Shown here piece after piece: positions 39,999 through 50,500 of a stretch of 64,000 bases of DNA (the first letter of the stretch is position 1; each line of letters begins with the position of its first letter). Made by a program: the position numbers and the translations under genes. Source of the stretch: Aureococcus anophagefferens (lineage: Eukaryota > Sar > Pelagophyceae > Pelagomonadales > Pelagomonadaceae); NCBI RefSeq assembly GCF_000186865.1, contig NW_008705561.1:2917494-2981493 (forward strand), in the 5' to 3' direction. The notes beneath the pieces are model-generated. The model had not been told where the DNA came from and searched no databases. It was given only the letters and a program-made list of their open reading frames with translations.

Positions 39999-40638
39999 CG
40001 AGCGCGCCCCGCGCGCGGCGCTAGACCACACCCGTCCGTCCCTCGAGAGGAAAAGGCCGCGCACGCGCGCGCGCGATCGGCTGGGCGGCGGACCACGGTC
40101 GCTAGACCTTTTTGACGTTTGCGACCATGTTATCCTTCACCTCATAGTAAGCCCCTCTTGGCGAAAGTCCCCCAGCCTTTGAGCATGACGGACGTGCCAT
40201 CGTCCGCCGTGACGTCATCGTGCAGTACTCGGGCGTCACCTACCAAACGTGTCGGTGACGATGTGCCATTGTCTTACCGCCGGAATTCTCTCATAATCGT
40301 CACGACCGCGCTGGGCGCCGCGTAGGTGATCGTGCCATAAGCCATGTCGCTTCAAGGAATGCACTCGCCTGCTGACTTCGTTCGTTTTCAAACCGTTGGC
40401 GCGTCAAGATCGGCGGCGTGTTGCACTGAACTTGCAGCTGAGCGAACATAAACGGGGCCGATGAACCGTCCCTCGGCGCCAACGTGCTAGCGTGCTGCCC
40501 GGCATCCCGTCGCGCGCGTCGCAGTCGCGTCGCCGTCGCACCCGGCGCTCCATCCGGCACCGCGACGCGACGCGCGCGCGCGTCGCGCGCGCTCGACGAC
40601 CGCGACCGGGGCTGCCCCGCGCGCAACGGTTTAACGCC
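39999..40638. other. Intergenic region with small pseudogene
   Basis: 640 bp. Positions 40102-40345 contain a broken coding relic on the minus strand. The rest shows no ORF, RNA gene or repeat. The 40115-40460 part is visibly lower in GC. Confidence 0.5.
40102..40345 (-). pseudogene. Small relic gene with in-frame stop and frameshift
   Basis: From ATG 40345 the frame reads MAYGTITYAAPSAVVTIMRE, then FRR and TAA at 40274-40276. It continues in the same frame as DNGTSSPTRLVGDARVLHDD, VTADDGTSVMLKGWGTFAK, after which a one-base shift gives GAYYEVKDNMVANVKKV and TAG at 40102. The stop and shift break an otherwise protein-like sequence of about 80 residues. A GTAAGA donor at the stop offers an intron model, but that does not restore the frame. 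Family unknown. Confidence 0.5.
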
Positions 40639-43007
40639 ATGGCGCTCGAGGCCGTCTGCGGCGAGCTCTGCTGCCCGATGACCGGCGAGCTCTTCGTCGA
40701 GCCCGTCATCTTCCTCGACGACGGCGCGACCTACGAGAAGAGCGCCGTCGAGCAGTGGCTCGCGTCGCTGCCGTGCCTCGGCCTCGGCGGCGCGGACGTC
40801 GCCGCGCGGCTCGTCGCGGTCAAATGCGTGCGCCGCGCCGTCGAGCGCGCCGTCGCCCGCGGCGCGTCGCTGCCGCCGGGCGCCCGCGGCGCCTGGTGCG
40901 TCGCCGCCGTCGCCGCGGCCGCGCGGACCTTCGCGCGCGGCGCCGAGCCCGCGGAGCTCGACCGCGTCGTCGCCATCGTCCGGAACGTCGGCGGCGACGA
41001 GCGCCTCTCCTACGGCACGGCCTGCGACTTGTTCGGCGACGCCCTGCCGACGCACCGGCGCGTGCGCCTCGCGGCGGCGCTCGCGCTCCAGGACCCGCGG
41101 TCGACGCGAGCGGCGCTCGCGCGCGGCGTCCGCCGGTTCCAGGCGGCCGCGCGCGCGGCGGCGTCGCGCCGGCGCCGCCCGCGCACGCCGCGGCGGACGA
41201 GGCGCGCGGCGCCGCCGGCGTTCCCCGCGCGGCTCGCGGCCGAGGCGGCGCCGGGGACGGCGGACGGGACGCCGCCGCGGCCCGCGGAGACGCCCGTCCG
41301 CGCGCCGGAGCCCGTAGACGAGACGCCGCGGCGCGCGCGGCGGTCCGTGTCCTGGGCCGACAGCGACACGTGCTCGTCGCCCTGCTCGTCGCCGGAGCTC
41401 ACGCCCCACCGGCCGCGGTCCGTGTCCTGGGCCGACTCGCCCCCGGCCCACTCGCCGGAGACGACGCCCGTCCGCGACCGGAGGCCCGCGAAGCCCGCGC
41501 CGCGCGACGAGCCCGCGGCGCGCGAGGAGCCCGCGCCGCGCGACGAGCCGGCGCACGACGAGCCGCCGGAAGAGCCGTCGCCGCCGCGCGAGGAGCCGTC
41601 GCCGCCGCGCGAGGAGCCGTCGCCGCCGCGCGACGAGCCGTCGCCGCCGCGCGACGAGCCGTCGCCGCCGCGCGAGGAGCCGCCGCCGCCGCGCGACGAG
41701 CCGCGGCCGCCTCCGCCGGCGCCGCGCGCGGTCCCGCCGGCGCGGCGCCCGCCGTCGGAGGCGCCGCCGGCGCGGCGCCCGCCGCCCGAGGCGCCGCCGG
41801 CGCGCGAAGACCGCGAGCGCGCGGCCCCGCGGCGCCGGCCGCGGCCGAGGGCCGCGGCGCCGGCCGCGGCGCTCGACGTCAGCATCGACGTGCCCGCCGA
41901 GGAAGCCTACGCGGCCGCGGCGGCGCCCGCGGCCGCGGCGCCGTCGCCCCGGGGCGCGCCGTCGCCGCGGGGCGCCGCGTCGCCGCGGACGAGCCTCCGC
42001 GACGCCGTGCGCCTCGCGCGGCGCCGCGCGGCGGACGGTGAGCGCGCCGCGGCGACGGTGCAGCGCGCGTGGCGCCGCGGCCGCGTCCCCGAGGCCTTCG
42101 AGACGCTCTCGGAGCGGACGGAGGCCGCGTCCGACGCGGAGCGGACCGTCGCCGACGCGCCGGCGCCGCGGCCCGCGTCGTCGCCGCGCGTGCCGTCGCC
42201 GGCCGTCGCGGCGGCCGAGGCGAAGCGCGCCGCGGGCCGCGCGCGCCGCGCGTCGCGGACGGCGCGGCCCGCGCAGCCGCCGCCGCCGCCGCCGAAGCGC
42301 AAGGCGCGGACGGCGGCGCCGCAGAGCGTGTGGATCCCGCCGGAGACGCCGCTCCCGGCCAAGTCCGCGGCGGCGCCGGCCCCGGAGGCGGCGAAGGCGC
42401 GCCCGGTCGGCCCGATCGCCGCGAGCCCGGCCATGGACGAGTCCATCGACCTCGCGGGNNNNNNNNNNNNNNNNNNNNNNNNNNNNNNNNNNNNNNNNNN
42501 NNNNNNNNCTCCGCGTCGCCGCGGAACGCCGCCGCCCGCGCCGACGTGTCGCCCCCCGGGACGGCGCCGCCGCGCGCGCGGGGCCCGGCGCGCCGCGCGC
42601 GGTCCGCGTCGCCCGCGGGCCCCCCGGCGCCAGAGGCGGAGAACGCGAGGCCCCCTCGCGCGGAGACCGCGAAGCCCGCGGAGCCCCCGGCGCCCGCGGC
42701 GACGACGCCGGCGCGCAACGCGGGCGCCAAGCTCGCCGGCGGCGAGCGGCTGCCCATGGCCGCGCCGCGGCGGCCGCTCCGCTGCGTCACCGAGCCCGGC
42801 GAGCCCGCGGCGGCCGCGGCGCCGCGCGGCGCGCGGCGCAAGATCAGCCCGCGGTGCATCTCCGACTTCGACGAGTCGCGCACGCCGCCGCCGCCGCCGC
42901 CGAAGCCCGGGAGCCCGTCGACGCGCCTCTGCGACCTGCCCGCGCTCTCGATGCCCCACCAGGTCGAGTCGACGCCCTTCCTGGACCGCCTCGCCCACGC
43001 GTCTTAA
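40639..43007 (+). CDS. U-box protein with Pro/Arg-rich repeats and IQ motif, spans gap
   Basis: Start ATG 40639 (CGCCATGG). U-box at about residues 8-70: ELCCPMTGELFVEPVIFLDD, then GATYEKSAVEQWLASLPCL. U-boxes recruit E2 enzymes, so this is probably an E3 ubiquitin ligase. Then a helical region, a basic region, repeated SWADS motifs, a run of PSPPREE/DE repeats, and an IQ-like motif (AAATVQRAWRRGR) that could bind calmodulin. A 50-N gap interrupts it at 42459-42508; frames on either side do not match at that length. The C-terminus ends TPFLDRLAHAS, TAA at 43005-43007. Confidence 0.7.
41572..41700 (+). repeat. 21-bp coding tandem repeat, about six copies
   Basis: Unit GAGCCGTCGCCGCCGCGCGA plus one base, encoding EPSPPRE/D. 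Six consecutive copies within the U-box gene with few substitutions. Confidence 0.9.
42459..42508. other. Assembly gap (50 N)
   Basis: Fifty N inside the U-box gene. The frames before and after differ, so the true missing length is not 50 or an intron is included. Confidence 0.99.
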
Positions 43008-43876
43008 GTGCCGTGGCACGTCGCGTCGAAGGCCGCGCGGTCGCGTTCGAAGCGCGCGCGGGCCGCGGCGTAGACCGCGGCGTCCGCGGCCGTGAGGTTC
43101 GCGACCGCGGCCGCGACGCGGTCGCTCGGCCGGTTCGCGGAGGAGTGGGTATGGTGCGTCGCCTTCTCCCCCCAGCTCGACGTCGGCGACGCGCAGGCGC
43201 AGTGCTTGTGGGGCTTGCCGTTCTTGCGCAGCCCCAGCACGCACAGGCCCGCGTCGTAGGCCTCGAGCACGCCCACGTGCCACGCGGCCGCGACGGTTCC
43301 GAGCGCGTCGCGCAGACACGCGTCGTCGTCGATGGGCCGCTTGGCGCCGCCGAAGGCCGACTCGTGGTCGTAGCGGTCGCAGAGCTTGCGGGCTTGCATG
43401 TTTATGGGATTGAAGTGGCAGATCGACTTGGCGGCTTCGAAGGCCTTCGCCCGCGCCCGCGCCGAGTCGCCGTAGGCCGCGCCGCGCCACGCCTCCACCC
43501 AGTCCTCGAGGCTGGCCCTTTTATGGCCCCACTTCTTCAGGTCGCTGGCGAGCTGGCAGTGGCTGAACTGGCTGACGACGTGCGCGAGGGGCTCGCGCGC
43601 GAGGAGCAGCGGCCGCGGCGGCCGCGGGAAGACCCGCGTCCGCGCCGCGTAGCCGCCCTCGGTGTTGCCGAAGTCGCACTTGCCGTGGAGCATGGCCCAG
43701 GTCGTATTGTCGTAGGCCTTCTTCACCTGGCGGCCGAAGCAGGACACGAGGCCGAACTGGTTGACGAGGTCGCCGCTGAACGACACGCCGCCGGTCTTGG
43801 GCACGTGCCAGTAGTAGTAGAGCGGCGGGTCCGTCGCAAGCGCAGCGGCGGCCAGGGCCCAGAGCCGTCGCAGCAT
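43004..43876 (-). CDS. Sulfotransferase (carbohydrate-type, P-loop)
   Basis: 290 aa from ATG 43876 with a signal-like N-terminus (MLRRLWALAAAALA). The 5'-phosphosulfate loop is YYYWHVPKTGGVSFSGDL, and LLLAREPLAHVVSQFSHCQL carries the 3'-phosphate-binding R-x-P-x-x-x-x-x-S pattern. A cluster of His/Cys follows (HKHCACASPTSSWG). This matches the Sulfotransfer-2/3 type that uses PAPS in the Golgi to sulfate sugars. Its stop codon overlaps that of the U-box gene: TTAA at 43004-43007 serves both strands. Confidence 0.75.
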   Translation of the reverse strand: MLRRLWALAAAALATDPPLYYYWHVPKTGGVSFSGDLVNQFGLVSCFGRQVKKAYDNTTWAMLHGKCDFGNTEGGYAARTRVFPRPPRPLLLAREPLAHVVSQFSHCQLASDLKKWGHKRASLEDWVEAWRGAAYGDSARARAKAFEAAKSICHFNPINMQARKLCDRYDHESAFGGAKRPIDDDACLRDALGTVAAAWHVGVLEAYDAGLCVLGLRKNGKPHKHCACASPTSSWGEKATHHTHSSANRPSDRVAAAVANLTAADAAVYAAARARFERDRAAFDATCHGT

Positions 43877-44096
43877 GCGTTCAGCCCGTCGCAACGAGCG
43901 ATCGAGGCCCGCGGCCGCGCATTTTTAGCTCATCATGCTCGGCAGCCCCTTCAACCAAGCCAGTGAGCTGCACAGATGCTGCACGACCGACCCCTCGCTC
44001 GGCTCTTGCCACCACGCATCGACGACGCCGCGCCCACCAAAACGTCGCGCCTCTTGCTGCTCGCTGCCGCGACGAGCGCGCTGCTCCGCCCGGACC

Positions 44097-45547
44097 ATGG
44101 TGACGACGCGGTCGAAGAACGGCGTCGCCGGCGGCGCGAGCCCCATCTCGCCGAACTCGAGCCCGCTGCAGATCGCGGCGTCGAAGCGGTCCTACCCGCC
44201 GGTGCCCAAGACCTGCGTCGTCACGGGCGGCACGGGCTTCGTCGGCCAGCGCCTCGTGGAGATGCTCGTCGAGCGCGGCGCGGCGAAGGTCATCTCGCTG
44301 GACATCGTGCCGGCCCCGAAGGACGCGTGGCGCCACCCGAACATCGAGTGGCGCGTCTGCGACATCACGGATGAGGCCAAGGTCGCCGCCGCGCTCGAGG
44401 GCGCCGACTGCGTCTGGCACAACGCCGCCGCCGTCGGGCCCTTCCACCCGAAGCCGCTCTACACGCGCGTGACAGGGCAGGACAAGAGAGCGAAATTCCC
44501 AACTTCAAAGGCTCCTTTCTAGGCCGTTTTCCACTCGTTTCGGCTGATTTTTGGACGAGCGATCATCTCTCGGAACGGTCTCGAAGCGTGGATGTGTTTT
44601 CCGTAACGCGCGCGCGCGGAACACTCACGTTGAAGCGACGTTGAATCACCCTTGTCCTGCCCAGGCGCGTGAACTACGAGGGCACGCTCAACGTGCTCCG
44701 CGCGTGCAAGAAGCACGGCGTGCCCAAGCTCGTCTTCTCGTCGTCGCCGTCGACGCGCTTCACGGGCGCCGACGTCGACGGGCTGCGCGAGGACGAGATG
44801 CCGTCCCTGCCCCTGCCCAGCTACCTCCAGGAGTACGCGGGCACGAAGGCCGCCGCGGAGCTCGAGGTCTCGAAGGCGTGCTGCGACGACCTGCTGACGG
44901 TGTCCGTGGCGCCGCACCAGGTCTACGGCCCCCGCGACAACCTCTTCCTGCCGAATTTGCTGGAGAACGCGGGCAACGGCCGCCTCCGCGTCTTCGGCCC
45001 GGGCTACAACCGCATCTGCTTCACGCACGTCGACAACTACTGCCACGGCCTCATCATCGCCGAGCGCGCGCTCGTGCCCAAGTCGCCGGCGCTGGGCAAC
45101 TTCTACATCTGCACGGACGGCACGACGCACCCCGGCGGCGAGCAGTACCTCCTCTTCTGGAAGGAGCTCGACCGCGCGGTCGTCGGCATGGGCTTCTCGT
45201 CGCTCTGGGCCAAGTTCCACTACCCGACCTGGTTCCTCACGCCCATCGCCGCCGTCTGCGAGGTCATCGGCTGGATCTTGGGCACGACGCTCAAGCTCAA
45301 CCTCTTCAACGTCCGCGTGCTGGTCATGCACCGCTGGTTCGACATCGCGAACGCGGAGCGCGACCTCAAGTTCAAGCCCATCATCGCCTACGAGGAGGGC
45401 TGGACGGAGACCATCGCCTGGTTCCGGGAGCACTGGCTCCCGACCTACGCCAAGTCCGCGTCCCTCTTCGGCATCGCGAAGCAGTCCCAGGCGAAGATCG
45501 ACATCCAGGAGGCGTCCCGCCAGGCGGACCTGAAGAAGACGAAGTGA
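44097..45547 (+). CDS. 3-beta-hydroxysteroid/sterol-4-carboxylate dehydrogenase-type SDR, two exons
   Basis: 416 aa from exons 44097..44464 and 44665..45547; ATG 43935 is an alternative upstream start. Rossmann motif TCVVTGGTGFVGQRLVEMLV, then VWHNAAAVGPFH, the active-site Y-x-x-x-K in LQEYAGTKAAAELEV, and VYGPRDNLFLPNLL. This is the extended SDR family of 3-beta-HSD/NSDHL (ERG26), which decarboxylates 4-carboxysterols in sterol synthesis. A hydrophobic stretch (FLTPIAAVCEVIGWILGTTL) would anchor it to the ER. Splicing out the introner restores LYTRVNYEGTLNVL. Confidence 0.85.
44473..44664 (-). mobile_element. Introner element G, family 1, reverse
   Basis: A 192-bp element in reverse orientation to the host gene, between copies of GCGCGTGA at 44465-44472 and 44665-44672. 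Ends GGGCAGGACAAG and CTTGTCCTGCCC are perfect inverted repeats of 12 bp. The intron 44465..44664 is 200 nt with GC-AG ends. A GT inside the duplication (44469) would give a canonical donor but breaks the frame. Confidence 0.92.
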
Positions 45548-45579
45548 CTTTCTGTGGGGCGTGGCCGTCTAACTCTTAG

Positions 45580-46338
45580 TTAGCACATGTAGTAGCCGCC
45601 GGGCGGGGTCCAGAAGCCCACGACGTGGCGCGCGGCGTCGTCGGGGAGCCGCTGCGCGCACTTGCGCACGAGGCCGGTGAGGACGCGCTGGTGCTTCCGC
45701 GCGTAGGCCTTCCAGTCGCCGGCGGCTTTGACGCGATCGTATACAGCGAGGGTGGCTTCGTTCTTGGGCCTGCGCACTGGAGGAAACTCCGTGGGATTCT
45801 TTGCGCCAGCGCGGAGCAGGATTTTGACGGCTTCGCGGAGGCCATGACCAAGAGCAATGTCGAGGGCGCTCAGCCTCGCGTTGGTGACTGCGTCGACGTC
45901 GGCTCCTGCTTCGATGAGAAGGTTGAGATTTGATAAGAATCGCCGTTTTATTTCAATAGGTGAAACAGTCCTGAGTCCAAGGCATACCAAATGTAATGGA
46001 GTGCGTCCAAACCTGGACTTCGCGTTGACATCAATGTCCGGCGCCGCCAGCAGAAGCTCGAGAGTTTTAGTATCAGCATGACGCATCGCTGCTGTGTGCA
46101 GCGGCAGATGACCATCTTGGTCGAAAACGCTTGTCGACGCTCCATTTTGTAGCAAGCACTCAACCATTGTTGGATGGTATGGTACAGCGAGATGTAAGGC
46201 GGTTCGGCCCCCATGGCCGGGTCTAGGATCACGACTGTTGACGTCCGCGCCGCGCGCGACGAGCCTGCGAACCTCCGAAAGGTCTCCGCTGTAGGCGGCA
46301 TTGCACAAGAGTCTCTCTAAGTCATCGACATCGTCCAT
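45580..46338 (-). CDS. Ankyrin-repeat protein with C-terminal FWTPPGG module
   Basis: 252 aa from ATG 46338 (MDDVDDLERLL); upstream TTG is not used. Ankyrin repeats: YSGDLSEVRRLVARGADVNS, TALHLAVPYHPTMVECLLQN, LPLHTAAMRHADTKTLELLL, TPLHLVCLGLRTVSP and ALDIALGHGLREAVKILLRA. The C-terminal 40 residues (WKAYARKHQRVLTGLV to VVGFWTPPGG) repeat the end of the ankyrin gene at 6148-7005. GC is lower than in both neighbours. Likely a protein-binding adaptor; target unknown. Confidence 0.8.
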   Translation of the reverse strand: MDDVDDLERLLCNAAYSGDLSEVRRLVARGADVNSRDPRPGHGGRTALHLAVPYHPTMVECLLQNGASTSVFDQDGHLPLHTAAMRHADTKTLELLLAAPDIDVNAKSRFGRTPLHLVCLGLRTVSPIEIKRRFLSNLNLLIEAGADVDAVTNARLSALDIALGHGLREAVKILLRAGAKNPTEFPPVRRPKNEATLAVYDRVKAAGDWKAYARKHQRVLTGLVRKCAQRLPDDAARHVVGFWTPPGGYYMC

Positions 46339-46508
46339 GCCGACCCGCAGCCCCTTCAACGAAGCAGCAAGTTAGCCGCACTGGACGCCCCCAAAAAGCT
46401 CGAGGAGCCCGCCTCGACCAAGCGCCTCCGCCGCGCGCGCCCGCACGGCTCGAACCGAGCCGCCGCCGCATTAGCGCCACACCGCTTTCGACAGCTCTCT
46501 ACGCGACC

Positions 46509-47447
46509 ATGGTCTTCGGCCTCTTCGGCGGCGGCAACGACCGCGAGGCCCAGTCCAAGGAGTTATTGAGCGCCCTGGGCAACAGCGCGCGCGTCGCCGC
46601 GAGCGACGGGTCCATGATCGACGTGAGCGTCAAGGGCCTGGGCATGATGCGCGTCTTCCTGCCGCCCAAGTTCCCCGGCGAGCGGCCCGTGCTCCAGCTC
46701 ATGCAGCCCTACGAGCACGAGCTCGTCGACAAGTACAGCCAGGTCCGGAGCCCCGCGCTCGCGCACTGGGGCGCCAAGTCGAAGCTCGCGGACGTCGTCG
46801 TCGCCGTCGTCGACGCGCTCGAGAGCCACGCGTCGCTCGTCGCCAACGAGCGCACCGTCGCCGACCTCGCGGCGCAGCGGTCGCTCGCGAGCGCGCCGGC
46901 GCCGGCGCGCGACGGGCCGCGCGACCACGCGCCCGTGCCCGAGATCCCCGGCGACTTCCCCGAGCTCTTCGACGGCCTGGACGACGCGCAGCTCGACGCG
47001 CTCGTCGCGGACCCGGAGGCCCTCGAGGCGGCCGTGGACCGCGTGGCCGTGCTGGCGTCGATGGTGGGCCTCCGCGGCGAGCTCCGCGCGTCGAACCTCG
47101 CGGCGGCCCGCGCGGCGCTGGCCGCCGCCGACGACGCCGACGCGGCGCAAAGGGACGCACAAACCGCCGCCGACGACCTCCGGGACGCGCTCGCGGCCTA
47201 CGACGCCGCGAGGGCGGACGCGGCCCGCTTCGCGTCGTCGGATCCGGCGGGCGACGCGGCCGCGGGCGCCGCCGCGCGGTCGAAAGCCGCGGACGCCACA
47301 TCGCTCGCGCTCCTCGACGCCTGGACCGGCGGCGACCGGGCCCAGTTCATCGAGGCCTACATCGCCGCGCGCAAGGAGCACCACCTCGAGGCCGCGCTCG
47401 CGGCCCAGTGCGGGAGGCCCGACGTCGCCGTCGAGGACGTCGCCTAA
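46509..47447 (+). CDS. VPS37: VPS37-like ESCRT-I subunit
   Basis: 312 aa from MVFGLFGGGNDREAQSKELL. The N-terminal part is a diverged UEV-like fold (MMRVFLPPKFPGERPVLQLM, then SPALAHWGAKSKLADVVVAV). The C-terminal half fits the VPS37 Mod(r) domain: DFPELFDGLDDAQLDALVAD, then helices rich in Ala/Asp, and an end WTGGDRAQFIEAYIAARKEH, like the (E/D)-F-(I/L)-x-x-(Y/F)-x-x-x-R-x-x-H close of that domain. ESCRT-I sorts ubiquitinated cargo into multivesicular bodies. Confidence 0.65.
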   Translation: MVFGLFGGGNDREAQSKELLSALGNSARVAASDGSMIDVSVKGLGMMRVFLPPKFPGERPVLQLMQPYEHELVDKYSQVRSPALAHWGAKSKLADVVVAVVDALESHASLVANERTVADLAAQRSLASAPAPARDGPRDHAPVPEIPGDFPELFDGLDDAQLDALVADPEALEAAVDRVAVLASMVGLRGELRASNLAAARAALAAADDADAAQRDAQTAADDLRDALAAYDAARADAARFASSDPAGDAAAGAAARSKAADATSLALLDAWTGGDRAQFIEAYIAARKEHHLEAALAAQCGRPDVAVEDVA

Positions 47448-47528
47448 AGTTTTTTGTGTGCACAGAGGCCTGCACAACCGATGCAGAGGCGGTGTCCTCT
47501 CTAGGCGCAGGCAATGTTCCTCCTCGCG

Positions 47529-50500
47529 TTACGGAAACGACGCGCGCATGAGCGACCGGCAGTCGCCGCGCTTCGCGGCGAGGCCGCCGTCGAAGGCGCG
47601 CCGGAGCGCGCCGACGAGGCTCTCCGCGTCGGCATCGTCGCGGCTCCGCGGCGTCGCCGGCGGCGGCGCCTCGCAGGCCAGGGGCGGCGGGTCCGAGAAC
47701 AGGTCCCCCAAAGGCCCCGCGGCGCCCGACCACGGCGCGCGGCTCTCGAGGTCCTTCGCCGCCGCGAGCGCCGCGAGCGCCGCGTCGCGCCAGGCCGTCG
47801 CGTTGCAGTAGGCCGCCGCCGCCGCGGGCGCGAAGCGCGCGGCCGCCGCCGCGTCGAGCTTGCCGCCGTCGACGTCCAGCGGAACGAACGGCGCCGCGCG
47901 GCGCCGGAACGCGGCGAGCGCGTCGCTCCCGAGCCCGCGCGCGCCGTCGCGCGTCGTCGCCACGGGCAACCCGTGCTCCAGCGCGAGCCAGACCTTCGTC
48001 GAGATGCCCGACGCGACGACGGCCGGCGCGACGAAGAGCCTCGACCGCCGGAGCGCGGCCGACACGTCGTCGACGCGCCCCGGCGCCGACACGCCCGGCG
48101 ACGCGTGGGGCGGCCGCTTGCGCATGTTGCCGCCCGCGGGGCGCCCGCTCGCGAAGACGTCGGGCGCGCACAAAAGCCGCGCGGCGCCGCTCCGCTTCGC
48201 TAAGGCATCATCACACGCCGCGCGCGCCTCGTCGGCCCACTGCGCGGAGCCGATCAAGAGCAGCTTCGCCGCCCGCAGGTCCGCACAGCCGCCGTCGGCG
48301 TCGCTCAGCGCGTGGAGCGCCGGGAGCGCGTGGCGCAGGAGCCACTGGACGGCCAAACGATTCGCGAAGGTGCCCCCGCCGACGAACGCCACGTCCGCGC
48401 GGCGCCCGAAGCTATCGCCGTGGGCCGTCCAGCCGTCCTTGGCCGTGCCGCCGTCGATCTTCGCGCGGTAGGGCAGCACGCCGAGGTCCGGCGCGCCGCG
48501 GCGCGCGGACCGCACGAAGTCGCCGCCGGGGAACTTGTCGCAGACGGCGTCCGCGTCCGCGTCGCGCGGCGCGGCCCGCAGCGCCGCGAAGGCGTCGCGG
48601 TCCTCGTCGGAGATGGCCAACACGGCCGCGACGTCCGCGTGGCCGTAGAAGGCCCGCTCGGCCTCGCGCACGAAGCGCCAGTAGGCCGCGTCGTCGCCGC
48701 GCGCGGCGCCGACGGCGCGCGCGCGCTCGTGCTGGACGTCGTCGGACGTCAGCACGACGGGGATCTTGCGCCGCCGGATGTCGCCGAGCTGCTTCGCCAG
48801 CGGGATGACGAGGGCGGGGATGGGCGGCGCGGACAGGCGGTAGAACCACGTCGTCGCGACCACGATATCGACGCGCTGCCGCGCGAGCTTTTGCGCCGAC
48901 ACGCCTTCCATCGTCTCGTCGAGGGCAAACACAGCAAAGTTGCTGTCGTCGCAGTGGGCGATGTTCAGGTCCTTGACGACGGCCGCGGGCTCGGGGTCGA
49001 ACTTGGCGACGCGTTTCTTGACGTCGCGGTGCGCCAGTAAGACCCGGTGCCCCGCGGCGCAGAGCCACGATAGCAGCTGGCGCGTGCGCACGTGGCCGCC
49101 CTCGTAGGGCGTCGGCAGCTTTTCGTAGGCCACGAAGACGGTGAGCGCGGCGCCGTTCGTCCGCGCGTCCTCGCGCGATTCGCGCTCGAAGTCGGGCCGC
49201 GCGGCCGCGCGCGCGCAGTCGCTGTTGTTCCGGCGCGCGGGGCAGGTCACGTTATTGGTCGCGCACCAGCCGTCGACGGCGGCCTTGATCTGCGCCGGGG
49301 GCAGCACCTGGATGCCCGGGAGCGCCGCGCACCGCGAGAGGCCGACGTCCGCTCCGAGCCGGTCCCACAGGTACTGGTAGGACTGGATGCCCAACGCCTT
49401 GATCTTGGGCTTCTTCGGCCCGCTGAAGAAGTCCAACGCGTAGGACGACGACGGCGCCGGGAGCTTGATCGTGCCGTGGGGCGCCGCGGCCGTTTCGACG
49501 CCGCAGCAGCACCGGGAAGTCACGGGCTCGCCGAGCGTGCGGCTCAGGGCCTTGGCGCTCTCGAGGGCGTTGTAGAACGTGCCCGGCGCGTTCTCGCAGA
49601 CCTCCGTGCGCTTCTGGAGGAGCGCCTCCCTGGCGAGTTTCTTCGCCTCGGCCTTTTTGGCGCCGTCGGGCGCGCCGTCGCCCGCGAGGTGGAACGTCCA
49701 CCGCTTGTCCCCCAACACGACGGCGCGGCCGACGTGGGCGAGCATGGCCATGAAGGCGCCGCCCCAGGGCGAGAAGCCGGGCACCAATTGGCTCGCGTCG
49801 AGGCGGTCGAGCCAGTCGCGGGGAAATATCAACGCGTCGTGCCCCAGGTGCGCCTCGCCGGCCTGCTTGAAGATGGCGTCGACGTCGGCGAAGTCGCGGG
49901 GCGCGACCTGGCGCCGCGTCACGGACCAGGCCGTGCGCAACGGCAGCCGCTCGTCCAAAACCAGCTGCTGGAGGTGCACGTAAAAGTGCGGGTGCACGAG
50001 GATGTCGGGGTTCGTCAAAACGACGTAGTGCGCGTCCGTCGGCGTGAGCCGCGCGCACTCGAGCAGGTCACCGAGGAGCGGCAGGCGCATGCCGTTCTCG
50101 ACGTCGAGGCCGTTGCGCAGCACGCACGCGCGCCGCGTCGGCCACCGGCCCGTGAGCGCCTCCAGCTCGCGGTCGCCCTCGCGCGCGGCCGCGGCGATCT
50201 CGACGCCGATGCCGCACCAGCGCGCGACGCGCCAGGCCTTGGACAGCGCCAGGTGGCTCAGCGCGTCCTCGTCGACGGCCGCGCCGCCGATCGTCGTCGC
50301 GCCGTGCGGCTTCGACCGCGCGAACGGGTTCACGACGTGGACGAAGCGCGGGAAGCCCACGGGCGTGCCGCCCGTCGGCGGGGCGCCCGAGGCGTCCATG
50401 ACGGCGTCGCGCTCCGGCAACGAGTCGACGAAGGCGTTGCCCCAGCGGGGCCGCGCCGCGCGCGGCGCCGCGAGGAGCCGGCGGCGCCGCGCGGGCGCGT

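Noticed and set aside
40206..40345. Intron model (GTAAGA donor, GGTAG acceptor) for the relic at 40102-40345
   Set aside because: It gives an immediate stop in the available phase; reading through the stop keeps protein-like sequence, so a pseudogene fits better.
44465..44472. Canonical GT donor at 44469 inside the introner G duplication
   Set aside because: It would leave four extra bases and shift the dehydrogenase frame; the GC at 44465 keeps it.
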